Counted from the first letter of the stretch, positions 26,968 to 36,918 are shown. The stretch: DNA of 64,000 nucleotides from Arthrobacter sp. Alg241-R88 (GCF_900537115.1 NZ_UNRG01000001.1:187121-251120); one strand, 5' to 3'. Program-made: numbers and translations. Notes: generated by a model from the sequence alone, not told the origin.

Positions 26968-28100
26968 CTGTTTCAACCGGCCTCGCGTCCGGTCCGTTCC
27001 GGGGCGCTGTTTTTGTGCTCGCCGCGTCGGTGCTGTGGGGCACCACAGGAACTGCAGCCACCTTTGCCCCCGCCGTCAGCCCGTTGGCCATCGGTGCGGT
27101 TGCGATGGGAGTGGGCGGGTTGCTGCAGGCCCTGTACGCGGCCCATCCCATCAGCGCGCAGTGGCGACTCCTAGTGAAGCGATGGCCGTTGCTGTCCCTT
27201 GGGGCGTTGGCGGTTGCGGTATATCCCCTGGCCTTTTACACCTCAATGCATCTTGCCGGCGTGGCCGTGGGAACGGTGGTGTCCATCGGCTCCGCCCCGG
27301 TGGCAGCCGCGGTCATCGAGCGCCTTGTTGACCAGAAGCCACTCACCTGCCGGTGGATGGTCGGGGCGCTGATCACCGTGGGCGGCGCCGTGCTGTTGTC
27401 TTTTGCCGGTCACCAGTCCGACGGCGGGGGCGCACGTCCCGCGGCGGCGTCCGCTGAGTCCTGGGCCGGCACGTCCTGGGCCAGCGCGGCGGGAATAGCC
27501 CTGGGCCTGGTCGCAGGGACGACCTACGCGCTGTACTCGTGGGCGGCCCACCGCCTCATCGGCGGTGGCGTGTCCTCCCGGGCCGCCATGGGCACAGTGT
27601 TTGGCGTGGGCGGTGTCCTGCTGATGCCTCTCCTCCTTTTCACCGGCCGCCCGCTCCTTGAGACCTGGACGAACTTCACGGTCGGGGCGTACATGGCGCT
27701 CGTGCCGATGTTCGCCGGGTACGTCCTGTTCGGGTGGGGCCTGGCGCGGGTGCGCGCCAGCACCGCGACAGGTCTTTCCTTGGTGGAAACTGTGGTGGCA
27801 GCGGTATTGGCTGTCCTGGTAGTGGGGGAACGGTTGCCGGCAGCGGGCTGGATCGGAGCCGCCACCGTCCTGGCGGGCCTGTTCTTCCTGGTCCCGCGTG
27901 CTTCACCACAGTGGCAACAGAGGCTGAACGGCCCAGGGCTACGTGGGCTGCCCGCGACGGCGGCGGCGACCGAGGGGATGCTTGTTCAGCGCGAGGTAAG
28001 CCCCCAAAACCATCAGGAACAGCCCCGAGACAGCTACACCGATGACCTGGCCGCTGGCTCCCGCGATGAAGAGCACAAGGCCGAGCAGGCCCGCGGCTGA
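26964..28100 (+). CDS. EamA-type (DMT superfamily) transporter
   Basis: Predicted ten-helix drug/metabolite exporter built of two EamA repeats; the first begins AASVLWGTTGTAATFAP and the second around WASAAGIALGLVAGTTYALY, ending VLAGLFFLVPRAS. GTG start overlaps the TetR stop by 4 bp. After the last helix there is an unusual ~65-residue hydrophilic tail (rich in Q, E, D) encoded antisense to the neighbouring DUF3040 gene, an overlap of 162 bp. Substrate unknown; TetR linkage suggests efflux of a small molecule. Confidence 0.9.
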   Translation: MTVSTGLASGPFRGAVFVLAASVLWGTTGTAATFAPAVSPLAIGAVAMGVGGLLQALYAAHPISAQWRLLVKRWPLLSLGALAVAVYPLAFYTSMHLAGVAVGTVVSIGSAPVAAAVIERLVDQKPLTCRWMVGALITVGGAVLLSFAGHQSDGGGARPAAASAESWAGTSWASAAGIALGLVAGTTYALYSWAAHRLIGGGVSSRAAMGTVFGVGGVLLMPLLLFTGRPLLETWTNFTVGAYMALVPMFAGYVLFGWGLARVRASTATGLSLVETVVAAVLAVLVVGERLPAAGWIGAATVLAGLFFLVPRASPQWQQRLNGPGLRGLPATAAATEGMLVQREVSPQNHQEQPRDSYTDDLAAGSRDEEHKAEQARG

Positions 28101-28235
28101 ACCGTAGTAGAAACCTGCACTGAACCGGCGGGAGGGGTAGCCGGACAGCAGTTCCATGGCGAGGTGGGGATCGTCGGCGATCAGCCCGAGCTCCAGCTCC
28201 TTGAGGAGCCTCCGCTCCTCTTCGGACATTGGCAT
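27939..28235 (-). CDS. DUF3040 family membrane protein
   Basis: 98 residues. N-terminal MSEEERRLLKELELGLIADDP is the hallmark of DUF3040 proteins, followed by two hydrophobic helices (about 45-85) and an Arg-rich C terminus. ATG 28229 is an alternative start. Function unknown; common in Actinobacteria. Its 3' half overlaps the convergent transporter gene. Confidence 0.85.
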   Translation of the reverse strand: MPMSEEERRLLKELELGLIADDPHLAMELLSGYPSRRFSAGFYYGSAAGLLGLVLFIAGASGQVIGVAVSGLFLMVLGAYLALNKHPLGRRRRRGQPT

Positions 28236-28330
28236 TGGACGCCCTTGAAATCTAAGTCGGGAGTATCGATATAGACCGTAGAATTCTTGTCCTGTTGAGT
28301 CAAGGGTTAGGTTTCCCCGGTTGTGGCGGC

Positions 28331-28864
28331 TTATCCCGTGACGTCATATCTCAGTGAACTTCCCAGCACCCTGACGCCTTGAGTCGGGACATGGGTGATG
28401 GGCCGGGAGCGGGGCATCAGATGTTCCACGGGAATTCCGGCCAGGAGGACGCAGTGGTCGGCGATGAGCCTTCGGTGGCATCTCCACCAGAGGGTTTCGC
28501 TGCACATGATCGCAGTGGGTTGACCCTGTGCGTCTGCCATCAGGCGTTCCGCGGCCGCTTCGAACTCCCCGGTGCGCATGTAGGCGGCGTAGGCCCGGAA
28601 AGAATCGTTGCGGAGGGCCGTGTCCGGTGATTCCAGCGGAAGCTTGCGGAAACCGCCCAGGCGCTGCTCCCACCGGTAACTGATGCCGGCTTCCGGCAGC
28701 CAGGCGACCATGCTGTCCTTGCCAAAGTGGGGGTGCTTGCGGCTGCCGGGCCCGATGCGCACGTCCACAAGGGATGTCACGCCGGCGCTTTTCAGCAGCT
28801 CCTCGAAGTCAGCCTGGGAGGCTGTCCCGTGCCCCACCGTAAAAAGAACGCCCACGGCAGCCAT
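28331..28864 (-). CDS. DUF488 family protein
   Basis: 177 residues from ATG 28864 (28873 is an alternative Met). The family pattern is clear: FTVGHGTASQADFEELL at the start, VDVRIGPGSRKHPHFG, and the C-terminal CSETLWWRCHRRLIAD block with conserved Cys and His residues. DUF488 proteins are widespread and their biochemical role is not settled. The segment 28874-28960 before the next gene holds only a short GC-rich hairpin. Confidence 0.9.
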   Translation of the reverse strand: MAAVGVLFTVGHGTASQADFEELLKSAGVTSLVDVRIGPGSRKHPHFGKDSMVAWLPEAGISYRWEQRLGGFRKLPLESPDTALRNDSFRAYAAYMRTGEFEAAAERLMADAQGQPTAIMCSETLWWRCHRRLIADHCVLLAGIPVEHLMPRSRPITHVPTQGVRVLGSSLRYDVTG

Positions 28865-28960
28865 GATAGGCACGCGGGCATCTCCTCAGTAGGAGCATCC
28901 GCAGCAAGGAGCCGCAGCCGGGGCTCCGGCAGCAGGAGGCAGGACGACGGCGGGACTGGC

Positions 28961-30007
28961 CTAACGCCGTCGGAGTTCCGCGAACTCAAGGGAGGGGACG
29001 ATGGCGCCGGCGTCCCGCTCCACGAAGTTGGTGCCGGGCGGTACAACGTCATCGATCGCGTCCAAAACCGACTCGCCCAGCCTGACTTCGGCCGCCCGCA
29101 GGTACGCCGCAAGGTGATCTTCGCTGCGCGGCCCGATAATTACGCTGCTGATGGCCGGATGCGCCAGGGCGAAGCCGACGGCGAGGTCCACCAGCGAGAG
29201 CTCCAGCTTGTCCGCCAGCCGGGCCAGGGCATCCGCCGCGTGCAGCTTGCGCTCGCTGGAGGGCCCGGAGATGTCGTAGCGGCCGGGAAGTGAGTGCACG
29301 CGGGTGGGCGGCTTTCCGGATTCCAGGACAAAGCTGCCCGACAACCAGCCGCCCGCCAACGGGCCGTACGCCAGTACGCCGAGGCCGTACTGCTGGGCGA
29401 TCGGGAACACGTCCCGTTCGTTGGCGCGCACCAGCATGGAGTACGGCACCTGGTTCCCGAGCGGCGGAATCAGATGGTTGGTGGTGGCGAGCCACTGCGC
29501 CTCCACCAGCTGCGCCGGCGTGAACACCGAGGTCCCGTAGTAGAGGATCTTTCCCTGCCGGATCAGGTCATTGAGGGTGGTGATGGTTTCCAGGACATCG
29601 GTGTTGTAGTCCGGCCGGTGCGCCTGGTACAGGTCAATCCGGTCGGTCTGCAGGCGGCGGAGGCTGCCCTCGACGGCCTGCGTGATCCAGCGCCGGGAAT
29701 TGCCGGCATGGGCAGGATTCGGGCTCATCTGGCCGTGGAACTTGGTGGCGAGGAAGGCGTCGTCGCGGCGGCCCCGCAGTGCACGCCCCACCACTTGCTC
29801 CGATTCACCCTGTGAATACACATCTGCCGTGTCTATCGCAGTGATGCCGGAGTCCAGCGCGGACTGAATGATGCGGATGCTCTCCTCTGCTCCGGTGGGC
29901 GCGCCGGGAGCTCCACCGGCCCCCTCGCCGAAGTTCATGGTGCCCAGGGTCAGCGGGCTGATAGGGGTGCCTGATCGCCCGAACACCCGCAGTTCGCTGA
30001 GGCTCAT
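28961..30007 (-). CDS. Aldo/keto reductase
   Basis: 348-residue NADPH-dependent oxidoreductase with a TIM-barrel fold. Catalytic tetrad visible: Asp/Tyr in IDTADVYSQGES, Lys in LATKFHGQ, His in YQAHRPD. Start ATG 30007 has GGAGA 4-5 bases before. Sequence motifs such as VPYSMLVRANE and LAYGPLAGGWLSG match the YhdN/voltage-channel-beta-like branch. Substrate unknown. Divergent from malQ with a ~400-bp gap. Confidence 0.93.
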   Translation of the reverse strand: MSLSELRVFGRSGTPISPLTLGTMNFGEGAGGAPGAPTGAEESIRIIQSALDSGITAIDTADVYSQGESEQVVGRALRGRRDDAFLATKFHGQMSPNPAHAGNSRRWITQAVEGSLRRLQTDRIDLYQAHRPDYNTDVLETITTLNDLIRQGKILYYGTSVFTPAQLVEAQWLATTNHLIPPLGNQVPYSMLVRANERDVFPIAQQYGLGVLAYGPLAGGWLSGSFVLESGKPPTRVHSLPGRYDISGPSSERKLHAADALARLADKLELSLVDLAVGFALAHPAISSVIIGPRSEDHLAAYLRAAEVRLGESVLDAIDDVVPPGTNFVERDAGAIVPSLEFAELRRR

Positions 30008-30408
30008 CTCCGGTCTCCTCTGGTCATTGCCGGCACGATGCGTGCCCTTGATCGTCACGAGGCTACACAGATCGGCCGGCGCGGCGGCGGTTTCGCGCCT
30101 CAGGGCTTCTCTTTTCGACTCGCGAAGTAATGCAGCCGGCGGGTATGACGTTTTATGGAGCAGGCCGGGCGGCGCAGGCGTGGGGAGATGCCTTGACCAT
30201 CCCGCTGCGGACATCCCGGCCCGGGCGGGATCGGCGTGGTCAACACCCACTTCGAGTCCTGGGCCACTTCCACGGGGCATGCCGGGTTTCGCCTCTGCGC
30301 CGCCCTGCAATAATCTGAACCAACGGTTGTGCGCGGGGGTGCAAGCGCCCGGTACAACAAGCAGCACTGTAAGTTCGGGCCACATCACACCAGACGAGGC
30401 GGACACGC
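30008..30408. other. 401-bp intergenic region, no gene seen
   Basis: Divergent control region between the aldo/keto reductase and malQ. It contains an imperfect inverted repeat with TTGACCA / TGGTCAA ends (about 30192-30244) and a TGCAAGCGC half-site at 30340-30348 identical to half of the amylase operator at 37036-37049. Small open frames here show no coding character. Confidence 0.5.
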
Positions 30409-32643
30409 ATGACGGCTTCAGACCAGCAGCACCCACAGCAATCACAGATGCCCGCGGATCCGCCCGGCCTTCCCTCCGCTGCCCGTGAAGCTGCCACGGG
30501 CGCCGTGGACCCGCACCTCCTCCAGCAGTTGGCGGACGCGCATGGCGTGGGAACCTCCTTCCAAGGCTGGGACGGGCTCCCGCACAGTGTCGCCGAAGAA
30601 ACACTGATCAAGGTCCTGGCCTCCCTGGGGGTGCAGGCCCACACCAACCAGCTCATCGAGGCGGCACTCGCGGAAGCGGAACTGGCGCCGTGGCGGCGCA
30701 TGCTGCCTCCCGCCGTCGTTATCCATCAGGGCGAGCCGGCGCAGGTCCCGGTCCATCTGCGGGATGGAGCCACTGCAGAGGTGACCATAACGCTTGAAGG
30801 CGGCGCAGGGACACGGGATGCCGTTCAGCAGGACCTCTGGGTGCAGCCGCGGGATGTGGACGGGGTTGCCACCGGCCGTGCCACCTTCGCCCTTCCCCAG
30901 GACCTGCCGCTGGGCTGGCATACACTCCACGCGGAATCCGAAGGCGCTACCGCGTCCACAACCCTGGTGGTGGTGCCCGCCCGGCTGACCACCGCCGCAC
31001 CGCTGGAAGCCCGCCGCGGTTGGGGATTGGCTACCCAGCTGTACTCCGTGCGTTCCAAGCGGTCCTGGGGCATCGGCGACTTCTCCGACCTGGCGGACCT
31101 TGGCGCGCTGAGTGCGGCCCACGGCGCAGACTATATTTTGGTTAATCCGCTGCACGCTGCCGAGCCGGTTCCGCCTGTCCAGCCGTCGCCGTATTCACCG
31201 TCCACCCGGCGGTTCTTCAACCCGCTGTACATCCGCATCGAGGCGATCCCCGAACTGGCCTACCTTAAGGCGCGCAAGCGTGCCGCAGTGGAAAGGCTTC
31301 ACGAGGAAGTGGCTGCCCTGAACAAGGAGGGCGCCCGGCTGGACCGCGATTCCGTCTACGCGGCCAAGCTCCAGGCCCTGGAGATGCTCTACCACACCCG
31401 CCGGTCACCCGCCCGGCAGGCTGCCTTCGACGAATTCTGCCGCATCTCCGGCAGCGGCCTCGACGACTTCGCCCTCTGGTCCGCGATCCGGGAGGACCTG
31501 CCGGCCGGGGACCCGTTCTGGTCGGACCCCGCCTGTGCCCTTGGCACGCCGCAGACCGAGGCACTGCGGGAAAGGCTTGCGGACAGGATCGGGTTCCACC
31601 GCTGGCTGCAGTGGATCTGCGACGAGCAGCTCGAAAACGCGCAGCGGGCCGCGCTTCGGTCCGGGATGCGGCTCGGCGTGGTCCACGACCTGGCGGTGGG
31701 CGTGGACCACAGCAGTGCCGACGCCTGGACGCTCCGCGACGTCCTGGCTCCCGGCACCAGCGTGGGTGCGCCGCCGGACATGTACAACCAGCAGGGACAG
31801 GACTGGGGCCAGCCGCCATGGCATCCGGCCCGGCTCGCGGAGGCAGGCTACATCCCGTTCCGCAACATGCTGGCCACCGTGCTGCGGCATGCCGGCGGCG
31901 TGCGTGTGGACCATATCCTGGGCCTGTTCCGGCTCTGGTGGATCCCATCCGGCAACGCCCCGGGCGACGGCGCCTACGTGAGATACGACCATGAAGCGCT
32001 GATCGGCATCCTCGCCCTGGAGGCGCAGCGTGCCGGGGCAGTGGTGATCGGCGAGGACCTGGGCACGTTCGAACCCTGGGTCCGCGACTACCTTGCCGCC
32101 CGCGGCATCCTGGGCACTTCCATCCTTTGGTTCGAGTACGACGGCGATTCGCCCCTTGCGCCCGAGAGGTACCGCACGCAGGCACTCGCCAGCGTGAACA
32201 CCCACGACCTTCCGCCCACCGCCGGGTACCTCGCCGGTGACCACGTGGCGCTGCGCAGCGACCTGGGCCTCCTTGAGCGCTCCGAGGCGGAGGAGCGGGC
32301 CGAGCACAACGCCTCCCTGGAGAAGATGCTTGCCCTGGTGCGCGAGCGCGGCTACCTCCCTGATGGTGCTTCCGGCGCTCCGGGGGCCAGCGAGGAGCGG
32401 ACTATTGAGGCGCTGCACCTGCTGCTGGCGCAGGCGCCGTCGGTACTGCTGGGCGTTGCCCTGGTAGATGCCGTGGGGGAGCGCCGCGTCCAGAACCAGC
32501 CCGGCACCACCGAAGCACTGTATCCGAACTGGCAGGTACCGCTCGGCGGGCCGGATGGCAAGCCGGTGTTCCTGGATGATCTTCCCGCCAATGCACGGTT
32601 CAACTCCCTGCTGGCGGCGGTGGAGGAGGCCCTGCGCGGCTAA
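30409..32643 (+). CDS. malQ: 4-alpha-glucanotransferase (amylomaltase, GH77)
   Basis: Transfers alpha-1,4-glucan chains between malto-oligosaccharides in the cytoplasm. 744 residues, the long actinobacterial form with an ~200-residue N-terminal extension (beta-sandwich-like, EPAQVPVHLRDGATAEVTI) before the barrel (GWGLATQLYSVRSKRSWGIG). Catalytic residues: nucleophile D501 in GGVRVDHILGLFRLWW, acid/base E549 in VVIGEDLGTF, and D600 in VNTHDLPPTAGY. No signal peptide. It would process products of the secreted amylase encoded downstream. Followed after 21 bp by an NAD(P)-binding protein. Confidence 0.96.
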   Translation: MTASDQQHPQQSQMPADPPGLPSAAREAATGAVDPHLLQQLADAHGVGTSFQGWDGLPHSVAEETLIKVLASLGVQAHTNQLIEAALAEAELAPWRRMLPPAVVIHQGEPAQVPVHLRDGATAEVTITLEGGAGTRDAVQQDLWVQPRDVDGVATGRATFALPQDLPLGWHTLHAESEGATASTTLVVVPARLTTAAPLEARRGWGLATQLYSVRSKRSWGIGDFSDLADLGALSAAHGADYILVNPLHAAEPVPPVQPSPYSPSTRRFFNPLYIRIEAIPELAYLKARKRAAVERLHEEVAALNKEGARLDRDSVYAAKLQALEMLYHTRRSPARQAAFDEFCRISGSGLDDFALWSAIREDLPAGDPFWSDPACALGTPQTEALRERLADRIGFHRWLQWICDEQLENAQRAALRSGMRLGVVHDLAVGVDHSSADAWTLRDVLAPGTSVGAPPDMYNQQGQDWGQPPWHPARLAEAGYIPFRNMLATVLRHAGGVRVDHILGLFRLWWIPSGNAPGDGAYVRYDHEALIGILALEAQRAGAVVIGEDLGTFEPWVRDYLAARGILGTSILWFEYDGDSPLAPERYRTQALASVNTHDLPPTAGYLAGDHVALRSDLGLLERSEAEERAEHNASLEKMLALVRERGYLPDGASGAPGASEERTIEALHLLLAQAPSVLLGVALVDAVGERRVQNQPGTTEALYPNWQVPLGGPDGKPVFLDDLPANARFNSLLAAVEEALRG

Positions 32644-32664
32644 GTCAACAGTCAGGAGAGCACG

Positions 32665-33573
32665 ATGGGTGAGGGACCAGTACTGGTAGTAGGCGGCACC
32701 GGCATGCTCGGCGGCCAGGTGGTGACGGAACTGCTCAACCGGGGAAGGCAGGTGCGTGCCCTGGTGCGCCCCGGCTCCGATGCCTCCCGGCTGGAATCGG
32801 CGGGTGTTGAGATTGCCCGCGGGGACATGATGGATCAGGAATCGCTGCTGCACGCCATGGCCGGCGCGGATGCGGTTGTCACTACGGCTGCCGGCTACAC
32901 CCGGCACCGCAAAGGCGACACCCCGGCAACCGACACGGTCGGCAATTCGAACCTTGCTGAAGCGGCGAAGCGTACCGGCGTCCGCAGGTTTGTGCTGACC
33001 AGCATCCTGACCTGCGACCAGACACCCCGCGTCCCGCATTTCTGGCACAAAAGGCTTATGGAGGACCGGCTCCAGGCGCTGGGCGTCCCCTTTGTCGCGC
33101 TGCGGCCCGGAGCATTCCTGAATCAAGTGACCCGCTTCGGCGGCGACCCGGTCAGCAAACACAAAGTCATGTGGTTCGGCTCGGCAGGAATCCCGCTGAC
33201 GTTTGTGCTCACCGCGGACGTCGCCGGGTACTTGGCCGCCGCCGTGGATGCTCCGGATGTGGAGGGCCAGCGCATTGATATCGGCTGGGACAGGCCCATC
33301 TCCCTGCAGGAATTCGCTGACCTTACCGAACGGCTGACGGGCGAAGAGATGCGCGTCCGGTCGGTTCCGGTTGGCCTCCTGCGGGCGGCAGGGCGCGTGC
33401 TGGGGCCGGTGAACCCCATGGCCAACGACCTGGCAGCAATGATTTCGTGGTTCCAGACTGGCCGGTACGTGGCTGACACCACCCGCCAGAGTGAGGTCTT
33501 TGGGGCTCCGCCCACTGCAGAGGACGCCGTGCGCAGGCTCATCACCGGCCTCGGGCACGCCGTGCGAAGCTAG
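32665..33573 (+). CDS. NmrA-like NAD(P)-binding protein
   Basis: 302-residue atypical short-chain dehydrogenase. N-terminal dinucleotide motif VLVVGGTGMLGGQVVTELL and an RxLVRPG segment typical of NmrA/isoflavone-reductase-like proteins. No YxxxK active site is evident; these proteins may sense or reduce. GTCAGGAGAG precedes the ATG. Same strand as malQ but no functional link is clear. Strong terminator follows. Confidence 0.9.
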   Translation: MGEGPVLVVGGTGMLGGQVVTELLNRGRQVRALVRPGSDASRLESAGVEIARGDMMDQESLLHAMAGADAVVTTAAGYTRHRKGDTPATDTVGNSNLAEAAKRTGVRRFVLTSILTCDQTPRVPHFWHKRLMEDRLQALGVPFVALRPGAFLNQVTRFGGDPVSKHKVMWFGSAGIPLTFVLTADVAGYLAAAVDAPDVEGQRIDIGWDRPISLQEFADLTERLTGEEMRVRSVPVGLLRAAGRVLGPVNPMANDLAAMISWFQTGRYVADTTRQSEVFGAPPTAEDAVRRLITGLGHAVRS

Positions 33574-33628
33574 GCCTTCGTCCCGGCGGGGAAACCCCGG
33601 TTTCGGCACAATAACCCCATCAACAGCG

Positions 33629-33673
33629 GGGCCACCTGCCGCTTCCCCGGTTCGGGATGGCGGCAGGTGGCCC
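33629..33673 (+). terminator. Terminator after NmrA-like gene (convergent with amylase)
   Basis: Perfect 14-bp stem (33629-33642 with 33660-33673), 17-base loop, followed by TTTGC on the + strand. Likely bidirectional. Confidence 0.7.
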
Positions 33674-33696
33674 TTTGCTGTGGTGGCAGGAAAGCT

Positions 33697-36600
33697 TTAG
33701 CCCGCCGTGATCAGGTGCGTGAAGTGGTCGTAGCGGAAGGTGACCGCTCCGCCGTCGTGCTTGAACGGAATGTCGCCGCCGGTTGGCGAGCCGTTCGCGC
33801 CGTAGCTGACGCCCCAGGAGCGGTCCAAAGCTGCCTTGAAGTCGTAGTTGCCGGCCGCAAGGTTGGGAACAGTCAGCTTCCATACGAGGTCAGCCGGATC
33901 CAGCACCAGTTGTGCCTGGTCGCAGGCCGGCTCCCAGTCCGATGCGCAGCCCAGTTCAGTGTTCAGGCTGCCAGCCACGGCGACCGCCGAGGGCTGCTGG
34001 GACGCGTACACGGCACTCATGACGTGCGTGCTGTTGTCATAGCGGAACGTCACCTTCCCACCGGGGTGGTCAAGCACGATGTTCCCTCCATCAGCCGAGC
34101 CGCCGGCTCCGTAGCTCACATCCCAGGTGCCGTTGAGCGCGGCCTTGTACTCGTATTGTCCCTTCGGCAGGTCCGCCGTCAGGCGCCAGATCTTGTCCGC
34201 GGGGTCCAGCTTCAGCATGGCCTGTGCGCAGGATGGCTGCCACGGTTCGGTGCAGCCGATCAGCTGGTTCATGGATCCGGCCACCGTCACCGAGTCCGGC
34301 TGCGGAGCGTCACCGACTGTCACGGTCCGCGCGTCGCTGACCACGTTGAAGCCGGGCCCAGTCATGGAAGCGCGGTACCGGACATTGATGCCGTCCGGTA
34401 GCCCTGTCACGTCATCCTTTACCGAGTAGACGGGCGACGAATCGTCGGTTCCGACGGCGGTCCAGTCTCCTCCGGCTACGCTGCGCTCAAAAGACACCAC
34501 GTGGCTGGCCTTTTCCGGGTCCACGGTGGCGCTGAGCTCCACCGGGCCTTTGGCACTGCTTCCCTCCACCGGCTTCTGCAGGGTGAGGACCGGGGCGGGA
34601 ACCGCGGCCGTGCGCGGCTGGCTCGTGGCGGTGTGGCCGCCGTTGTCCAGCACCGTGGCGCGGTACTCCACGCCAGTGCCGGCCTCCAGCGCCGCCACGT
34701 CGTGGAACACCTGGTACGGCGCCGTGTCGTCGGTGCCGATGGGCTGCCATTCGCCGCCTGCCGTCTTGGCCTCGAAGGTGACCTGGTAGAACGAGGAGCC
34801 TCCGACGTCGGCCGTCACCTTAAGGCGCCCGTTGTCACCTTGCGCTGCCGCCGGCTCCTGGAGGACGACGGCGGGCGCCGCCTTGGAGTGCGGAATCCTG
34901 CCGGACGACTGGTACACCACGGCAGAAAGCGGGGGCACGGTGACTGCGAGCTTGCCGTCCGCGGAGGTTGCGGCCTCGTTGGCGCCTTCACCGTAAACGC
35001 GGGTGTAGTTGCGCTTGGCGATGTACGTTGGCACCTCTGCGCTCTGCGTCTGCTCGCTGTTGTTCAGTGCCACGACGTACTCGCGCTGGTCTCCGGCGTC
35101 CGTGCGGGAGAAGGCGTAGATGCCTTGACCTTCGGAGGCGTAACGGTGCTGGTGCGCGCCGTCACGCAGTGCAGGGTGTTCCTTCGTCAGGCCTGCGAGC
35201 TGGCTGATCTTCGCATAGAGCGGGTGCCCGGGGTTGAAGTTGTCCGTGGCGTGGGTGGCGTCGGAGCCCAGCAGGTTGTCGTCGAGGTATTCCGGCACCT
35301 GGCTGGCGAAGAGTGTCTGCCGGGCATCCTGGTCACCGCCAGGGCCTGTGAAGCCCTGTTCGTCACCGTAATAGATCACGGGATTGCCGCGGGAGAAGTA
35401 CATCAGCTCGTGGGCCAGCTGATCGCGGGCCACCTGCTCCGCGTCGGTTGAACCGGGGTTGTCGGTGGCGATGAAGCTGCCGATGCGGCCCATGTCGTGG
35501 TTGCCCAGGAAGGTGGGCAATTGGTAGACGTTGGAGTCGGCGTCGGTATACCAGTCATCGCCGGCGAAGAAGGTTTCCAGGTTTCGTGCGTCCTGGCCCT
35601 TCGAAGCGAAGTTGCGGGCCGCGTCCTGGAAGGGGAAGTCCAGCACTGACTGCATCTGGTTGCGGGTGGTGAACTGCGACGTGAAGCTCTTGGTGGTGTC
35701 AAAGACCTCGCCGAACATAAAGAACTCGTCCTTGCCCTGCTCCTTGGCGTAGTTCAGAACGTCAGGGCCGAAATCCTGCCAGAACTCGTTGTTGACGTGC
35801 TTCATGGTGTCGATCCGGAAGCCGTCCACACCGAAGTCGCGGATCCAGGCCGTATAGATCTCTTTCATGCCGTCCACCACCTTGGGGTGCTCGGTGAAGA
35901 GGTCATCCAGGCCGAAGAAGTCACCGTAGTAGGCATCCTCACCGGCGAAAGTGGTGTCACCCCGGTTGTGGTAGAGGTTGGGATCGTTCAGCCAGCCCGG
36001 AACCTTCAGATCTTCTTCGCCGGTTTCGAGGACAGGTACGTAGGGGAACGACTTGGTGGGGTCCAGTTCGGGAAAGCTTTCCGAGCCCGCGTAGTCCCTG
36101 TCGTCGAAAGCCTCGCCGTCCGCAGTCTCGTAAGGCACTTCATCCTTGGACGCATAGCGCATGCGCGGGGCGTCCTCGTAGCCGATGACGTCCGCGGTGT
36201 GGTTGGTGATGATGTCGAAATACACCTTCATGCCACGGCTGTGGGCTTCGTCGATCAGGGCCTTGAGCTCGGCATTGGTGCCCAGGTGTGGATCGATTTG
36301 AGTGAAGTCCGTGATCCAGTAGCCGTGGTACCCGGCCGATTTGTCCTCCGGCTGTACGGCCTTGTTCTTGAAGCTCGGTGTCAGCCAGATGGAGGTTGTA
36401 CCCAGGCCCTGGATGTAGTCGATCTTGTCCAGCAGGCCGGCGAGGTCACCGCCATTGTAGAAACCTTTTTTGGTGGGGTCGAAGCCGGACACCATGGGGT
36501 CGTTACCCAGGCCGCCCTGGTCGTTGGCCGTGCTGCCATTGCTGAAACGGTCGGCCATGACGAAGTAGAAGTTTTCGTCTGTTACCGGGCCGCGGAGGCT

Positions 36601-36918
36601 GTGCAGGGCCGACCCTGCGCCTGGGCCCTTAGGGCCGGGAGTTGCCTGCGCGGGAAGGGCTGACGCTGAAACGGCCACTGCGGCTGCTACTGCGGCTGCC
36701 AGCAACGCACCGGCCGTGCGGGCTGTGGTGGTGCGGGTTGTGGTGGTCTGAGCTGTGAGGGTCTTAGCTGTGGTGGCGTGGGACGCCGGGGGTTGAGGTG
36801 CTGAAGTGGAAGTTGTTTCTGTGCTCGTTCTTGCGTCTTTTGTTGTGCTTCCCTTGGCGCGTTTTCTCACGCCTGTTCTGTCGCTTGGGGGCATGCTCGA
36901 GGGGGTGCGGAATTTCAA
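33697..36918 (-). CDS. Secreted multidomain alpha-amylase (GH13) with carbohydrate-binding modules
   Basis: Extracellular starch-degrading enzyme of ~1070 residues. A Thr-rich, twin-basic N-terminal region and a hydrophobic segment (LLAAAVAAAVAVSASALPAQ) form a long signal peptide. The GH13 barrel follows (NFYFVMADRFSNG) with nucleophile Asp in GFRIDTMKHV, acid/base Glu in FMFGEVFD and the third Asp in FLGNHDMGR. Then come two Ig/Fn3-like modules and two tandem pullulanase-type starch-binding modules (each with a VAGS...LGC...W pattern), the last ending the protein. TTG 36918 has AGGAAAGG 9 bases before; ATG 36894 is the alternative. A cre/LacI-like operator lies upstream. Converges on the NmrA-like gene. 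Confidence 0.93.
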   Translation of the reverse strand: MKFRTPSSMPPSDRTGVRKRAKGSTTKDARTSTETTSTSAPQPPASHATTAKTLTAQTTTTRTTTARTAGALLAAAVAAAVAVSASALPAQATPGPKGPGAGSALHSLRGPVTDENFYFVMADRFSNGSTANDQGGLGNDPMVSGFDPTKKGFYNGGDLAGLLDKIDYIQGLGTTSIWLTPSFKNKAVQPEDKSAGYHGYWITDFTQIDPHLGTNAELKALIDEAHSRGMKVYFDIITNHTADVIGYEDAPRMRYASKDEVPYETADGEAFDDRDYAGSESFPELDPTKSFPYVPVLETGEEDLKVPGWLNDPNLYHNRGDTTFAGEDAYYGDFFGLDDLFTEHPKVVDGMKEIYTAWIRDFGVDGFRIDTMKHVNNEFWQDFGPDVLNYAKEQGKDEFFMFGEVFDTTKSFTSQFTTRNQMQSVLDFPFQDAARNFASKGQDARNLETFFAGDDWYTDADSNVYQLPTFLGNHDMGRIGSFIATDNPGSTDAEQVARDQLAHELMYFSRGNPVIYYGDEQGFTGPGGDQDARQTLFASQVPEYLDDNLLGSDATHATDNFNPGHPLYAKISQLAGLTKEHPALRDGAHQHRYASEGQGIYAFSRTDAGDQREYVVALNNSEQTQSAEVPTYIAKRNYTRVYGEGANEAATSADGKLAVTVPPLSAVVYQSSGRIPHSKAAPAVVLQEPAAAQGDNGRLKVTADVGGSSFYQVTFEAKTAGGEWQPIGTDDTAPYQVFHDVAALEAGTGVEYRATVLDNGGHTATSQPRTAAVPAPVLTLQKPVEGSSAKGPVELSATVDPEKASHVVSFERSVAGGDWTAVGTDDSSPVYSVKDDVTGLPDGINVRYRASMTGPGFNVVSDARTVTVGDAPQPDSVTVAGSMNQLIGCTEPWQPSCAQAMLKLDPADKIWRLTADLPKGQYEYKAALNGTWDVSYGAGGSADGGNIVLDHPGGKVTFRYDNSTHVMSAVYASQQPSAVAVAGSLNTELGCASDWEPACDQAQLVLDPADLVWKLTVPNLAAGNYDFKAALDRSWGVSYGANGSPTGGDIPFKHDGGAVTFRYDHFTHLITAG

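Noticed and set aside
30008..30408. Small genes in the malQ upstream gap
   Set aside because: Short frames on both strands have no Shine-Dalgarno, recognisable motif or consistent codon pattern.
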